NCBI RefSeq assembly: GCF_010119245.1
Contig: NZ_WNKG01000007.1
Location: 124,001 to 188,000, forward strand
From: Cyclobacterium salsum
GTDB lineage: Bacteria > Bacteroidota > Bacteroidia > Cytophagales > Cyclobacteriaceae
DNA length: 64,000 nucleotides
Direction: 5' to 3'
Part shown: one piece after another, positions 62,503 to 64,000 of the stretch
Numbering within the stretch: position 1 is the stretch's first letter
Layout of the letters: every line of letters begins with the position of its first letter
The notes under the pieces: model-generated
Seen by the model: the letters and a program-made list of their open reading frames with translations, nothing else
The model's database searches: none
What the model was told of the DNA's origin: nothing
Translations under genes and position numbers: made by a program

Positions 62503-64000
62503 GATTCCGGGACGGCTTAGCATGGACGGTTCTTATTTTGTCAGCTTGCCAGTCTGACCCCGCTTTGCCCACTTATCGGGAGCCGTTTCTGGCGAATGAG
62601 CGAAAGGTAGCTGGCATGTTTCCAAACGAATTTCCGAAAGAGCCGCTGAGGGAACTGGATTCCGGCTGGGTATTTCTTGGTCGGGATTCCATTGCCGGAA
62701 TTTACCGGGATTGGCCCGATCAGTTTCTCCAGCCTAAAAGCGTTTCCCTTCCCCATCGCCTGCCCTTGCCGAATCACTCCCTTTGGTACTCCTGGGAAGG
62801 AATGCTCGAACCGGGTATTTTGCTCGTAGACGCAGATGACGGAGTGCAGTGTTGGGTAAACGAAAAGCGGATTCCCAGGTCCGTTGATGGGGATTATTTT
62901 GAAGTGGAAGTGAGTGGTAAAACGGACCTGAACCTTCGCGTGGTTAATAATGCCATGGCTGGAGGTCTTCGTCGCGTACAGTTCCTCGCAAAGGAAGCTT
63001 ATCAATTCTGGAAGGTCAGAAAAGACCAAATCATAGCGGGCATACTGGTGGACCGAAAGCTGGAATTACTACAGGATCCCGACCTTGAAGCGGAATGGGA
63101 GGACCTGTCTTATCCCGAGTTGAGCGCATTGTTAGCCGATTATCCGATTCTTTTTACTGCACCGGTATTGATTTGGAGTACGGACGGCAGCCCCCTTGTC
63201 CGCTGGGTGAGCGAATCCGCAGGTACCGCCATCCTGCGCCAGGAACAGGGAGAAGAAGTCCGGATTGAATCCACCAACGGCATTTTTACGCATAAAATGG
63301 AAAGAGGGACCGGTATTTCGTTTGATTTATATCAGGGTAAATCTTTTCAGGGTAGCTTTTCAGTAGAGGCCAACCCGGTTTCAGATAACCTTAAACTGGC
63401 TCTCTGGGGAGACTCCCAGGGAGGCTGGGAAACCTTTCGGGAAGTGGCCGAGGCCATAGGCGCGCACCAGGTAGATTTAAGTGTTGGAGCTGGCGATTTG
63501 GTTAATAATGGTTCTGAAGACTGGGCTTACCCGCGGTTTCTACAACTGCTCTCCCGCATGCAGGCACCCCAACTTTTGGTTCCCGGAAACCATGATTACG
63601 ATGGCTATTACGATGATTTGCATGCCATTCAGATGAATGATTACCTGTTTCAACCTGAAAGGCCAACCTATGGATTACAGCAATTTGGCCCAGTTGCGAT
63701 CCTTAGCTTGGATCCAAATCTGAATTACCCGGTATCCGTTCCAGAAGGTACGCTGCAGCGGGAATGGCTATCGGAGCAATTGGAATCCGATACCTGGAAT
63801 AATGCGCCTTGGAAAATCATAGTATTGCATCAGCCTCCCTATTCTCAGGGTTGGCCGGGGTATCAGGGAGAGTGGACGATACGCCAACTCCTTGAGCCTT
63901 ACTTTCACCGTGGAAAGGTAGATCTGGTGGTCGCCGGGCACACCCATGATTACGAGCGGCTTTCCCAGAAATTTTCGGGCCATCCCGTTCATTTTCTGGT
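62499..64000 (+). CDS. Metallophosphoesterase lipoprotein (calcineurin-like), partial at right edge
   Basis: The frame opens with ATG at 62499, overlapping the previous stop (ATGA), and stays open for 500 codons to the end of the window. It begins with a lipoprotein signal (WTVLILSACQSD). An N-terminal beta-rich module (about residues 40-160) resembles a carbohydrate-binding fold. The phosphoesterase core follows, with LWGDSQGGWE, GAGDLVNNG, VPGNHDYDGYYDD, VLHQPPYSQGW and AGHTHDYER providing the metal ligands and catalytic residues of the calcineurin/purple acid phosphatase superfamily. It probably removes phosphate from extracellular or periplasmic esters, alongside the neighbouring phosphatase. 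The C-terminus lies outside the window. Confidence 0.85.
   Translation, partial: MRFRDGLAWTVLILSACQSDPALPTYREPFLANERKVAGMFPNEFPKEPLRELDSGWVFLGRDSIAGIYRDWPDQFLQPKSVSLPHRLPLPNHSLWYSWEGMLEPGILLVDADDGVQCWVNEKRIPRSVDGDYFEVEVSGKTDLNLRVVNNAMAGGLRRVQFLAKEAYQFWKVRKDQIIAGILVDRKLELLQDPDLEAEWEDLSYPELSALLADYPILFTAPVLIWSTDGSPLVRWVSESAGTAILRQEQGEEVRIESTNGIFTHKMERGTGISFDLYQGKSFQGSFSVEANPVSDNLKLALWGDSQGGWETFREVAEAIGAHQVDLSVGAGDLVNNGSEDWAYPRFLQLLSRMQAPQLLVPGNHDYDGYYDDLHAIQMNDYLFQPERPTYGLQQFGPVAILSLDPNLNYPVSVPEGTLQREWLSEQLESDTWNNAPWKIIVLHQPPYSQGWPGYQGEWTIRQLLEPYFHRGKVDLVVAGHTHDYERLSQKFSGHPVHFL

Noticed and set aside
1-64000. tRNA, rRNA, CRISPR arrays, insertion sequences, prophage genes, toxin-antitoxin pairs, riboswitches
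   Set aside because: I looked through all intergenic gaps by eye and saw no cloverleaf, repeat-spacer array, terminal inverted repeats with a transposase, or known riboswitch core; tools could still find weak cases.

Overview
The window looks like a chromosomal segment of a member of the Bacteroidota, most likely order Cytophagales and near family Cyclobacteriaceae. The evidence is a SusC/SusD pair, a large secreted protein with a gliding-motility type (type IX secretion, type B) C-terminal signal, an eukaryote-like 1124-residue IleRS, a long SecA without a zinc tail, a fused rhamnulose-phosphate aldolase/dehydrogenase, and several upstream sequences that match the Bacteroidota promoter pattern TTG...TAnnTTTG.

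Layout. 1-660: end of a DUF4403 gene. 661-7327 (minus strand): an acetate module made of a two-subunit Na+/acetate-type symporter, acetyl-CoA synthetase, a cNMP/CBS/DUF294 signalling protein and a DnaQ-like exonuclease. 7489-8617 (minus): nicotinamide riboside uptake and kinase. 8710-10452 (minus): GMC oxidoreductase with an Fe-S-like cysteine motif. 10797-20587 (plus): sugar-acid dehydratase, short-chain dehydrogenase, and a full L-rhamnose route (isomerase, kinase, fused aldolase/lactaldehyde dehydrogenase) plus an esterase and an apiosidase-like GH140/DUF4038 protein, which together suggest use of pectin side chains. 20786-24801: ileS-lspA. 24921-26033 (minus): two decayed tandem KilA-N genes. 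26171-31313 (minus): a T9SS adhesin-like protein, a P1 peptidase and a MazG-like pyrophosphohydrolase. 31658-41253: dapF, secA, SPOR lipoprotein, M20 hydrolase, S1/P1 nuclease, comF (minus), xth, an anti-sigma-type ATPase and ybeY.

41.2-46.4 kb has the features of the replication-origin region. Two perfect 16-bp parS-like palindromes flank the ybeY/mnmG junction. A 0.5-kb AT-rich intergenic region holds two exact and three near-exact DnaA boxes. Base composition on the plus strand goes from C-rich to G-rich across it, although genes on both sides point the same way.

Right of the origin, a MarR-type regulator with a palindromic operator candidate leads a fatty-acid beta-oxidation operon (multifunctional hydratase/dehydrogenase, thiolase, acyl-CoA dehydrogenase) and a DinB-like gene. 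53.1-64 kb is a LacI-regulated SusCD locus. Its visible enzymes are an unknown exported protein, an alkaline-phosphatase-superfamily hydrolase and a calcineurin-type metallophosphoesterase that runs off the window. This suggests import linked to phosphate-ester removal rather than a plain glycosidase locus.

The points I would check first are the GXHH signature in IleRS (linked to mupirocin hyper-resistance), the origin/parS region, the KilA-N pair, and the acetate module with its second-messenger protein. No tRNA, rRNA, CRISPR array, insertion sequence or prophage was recognised.
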